A stretch of DNA of 31,073 nt from JBDKGD01 sp964513095 (lineage in GTDB: Bacteria; Patescibacteriota; Minisyncoccia; UBA6257; 2-01-FULL-56-20). Within the stretch, counting starts at the first letter, position 1. Each line of letters opens with the position of its first letter. Position numbers and translations under genes: made by a program. Below, piece by piece: positions 31,024-31,073 of this stretch. The notes beneath the pieces were generated by a model. The model made no database searches, had not been told where the DNA came from, and was given only the letters and a program-made list of their open reading frames with translations. The stretch spans positions 1 to 31,073 of the forward strand of contig CAZELH010000005.1 in assembly GCA_964513095.1 (NCBI GenBank), in the 5' to 3' direction.

Positions 31024-31073
31024 CCTGCCACAGCCGATACAATTTTCGGGTTCAAGCAAAAAATACACTCGTT

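Overview
The window looks like a chromosomal segment from a Patescibacteria (Candidate Phyla Radiation) genome, probably of the parcubacterial type. This is inferred from gene content and style: compact collinear operons, almost no Shine-Dalgarno sequences, small single-domain housekeeping proteins, a type IV pilus operon with a PilM-PilN fusion, very large Ser/Thr/Gly-rich surface proteins, and short palindromic repeats (CCTGCCTGCCG and CTGAGC..GTCGAAG families) both between and inside genes. TGA is used as a stop (for example by the HIT gene), so the code is standard. A run of 100 N at 13801-13900 shows the sequence is a scaffolded assembly.

Layout: 1-560 holds a small unrecognised gene on the minus strand with its own promoter, Shine-Dalgarno and terminator, divergent from a tRNA-Ser(UGA) at 587-673. 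From 680 to 1182 is a non-coding mosaic of palindromic repeats, including two 75-bp copies that each carry a copy of the tRNA-Ser 3' end. A metallo-beta-lactamase-fold gene follows (1183-1818, +). From 9625 down to 1831 on the minus strand runs a housekeeping block: lepB, hisS, HIT, rpsU, yqeY-like, ybeY, ftsA, ftsZ, a membrane-anchored unknown and a DUF2157-like membrane protein. pth (9684-10229, +) diverges from lepB and converges on the pilus genes.

From 17325 down to 10181 (minus) is a type IV pilus operon: pilB, pilC, a GspH-like pseudopilin, [assembly gap], a PilV-like pseudopilin, a secreted GW-repeat protein, a PilX-like membrane protein whose N-terminus has been expanded by 24-nt repeats, and a PilM-PilN fusion. 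A separate major-pilin-like gene with its own promoter and terminator lies at 17452-18030, followed by an RluA-family pseudouridine synthase.

From 30681 down to 18920 (minus) is the most unusual part, a tightly spaced six-gene set: a Com-like zinc-ribbon plus PAS protein, a 2155-aa surface protein built of phage-tail-fibre-like repeats, a LytR_C-domain protein, a membrane-anchored GW-repeat surface protein, a flavin reductase-PAS-histidine kinase fusion, and a single-domain response regulator. I infer a redox or energy-state sensing pathway linked to surface adhesion, as would suit an episymbiont. The window ends in the 3' half of a minus-strand tRNA that stops looking like a tRNA exactly at the anticodon loop; a near copy of its 3' end lies 170 bp downstream, the same pattern seen at tRNA-Ser.
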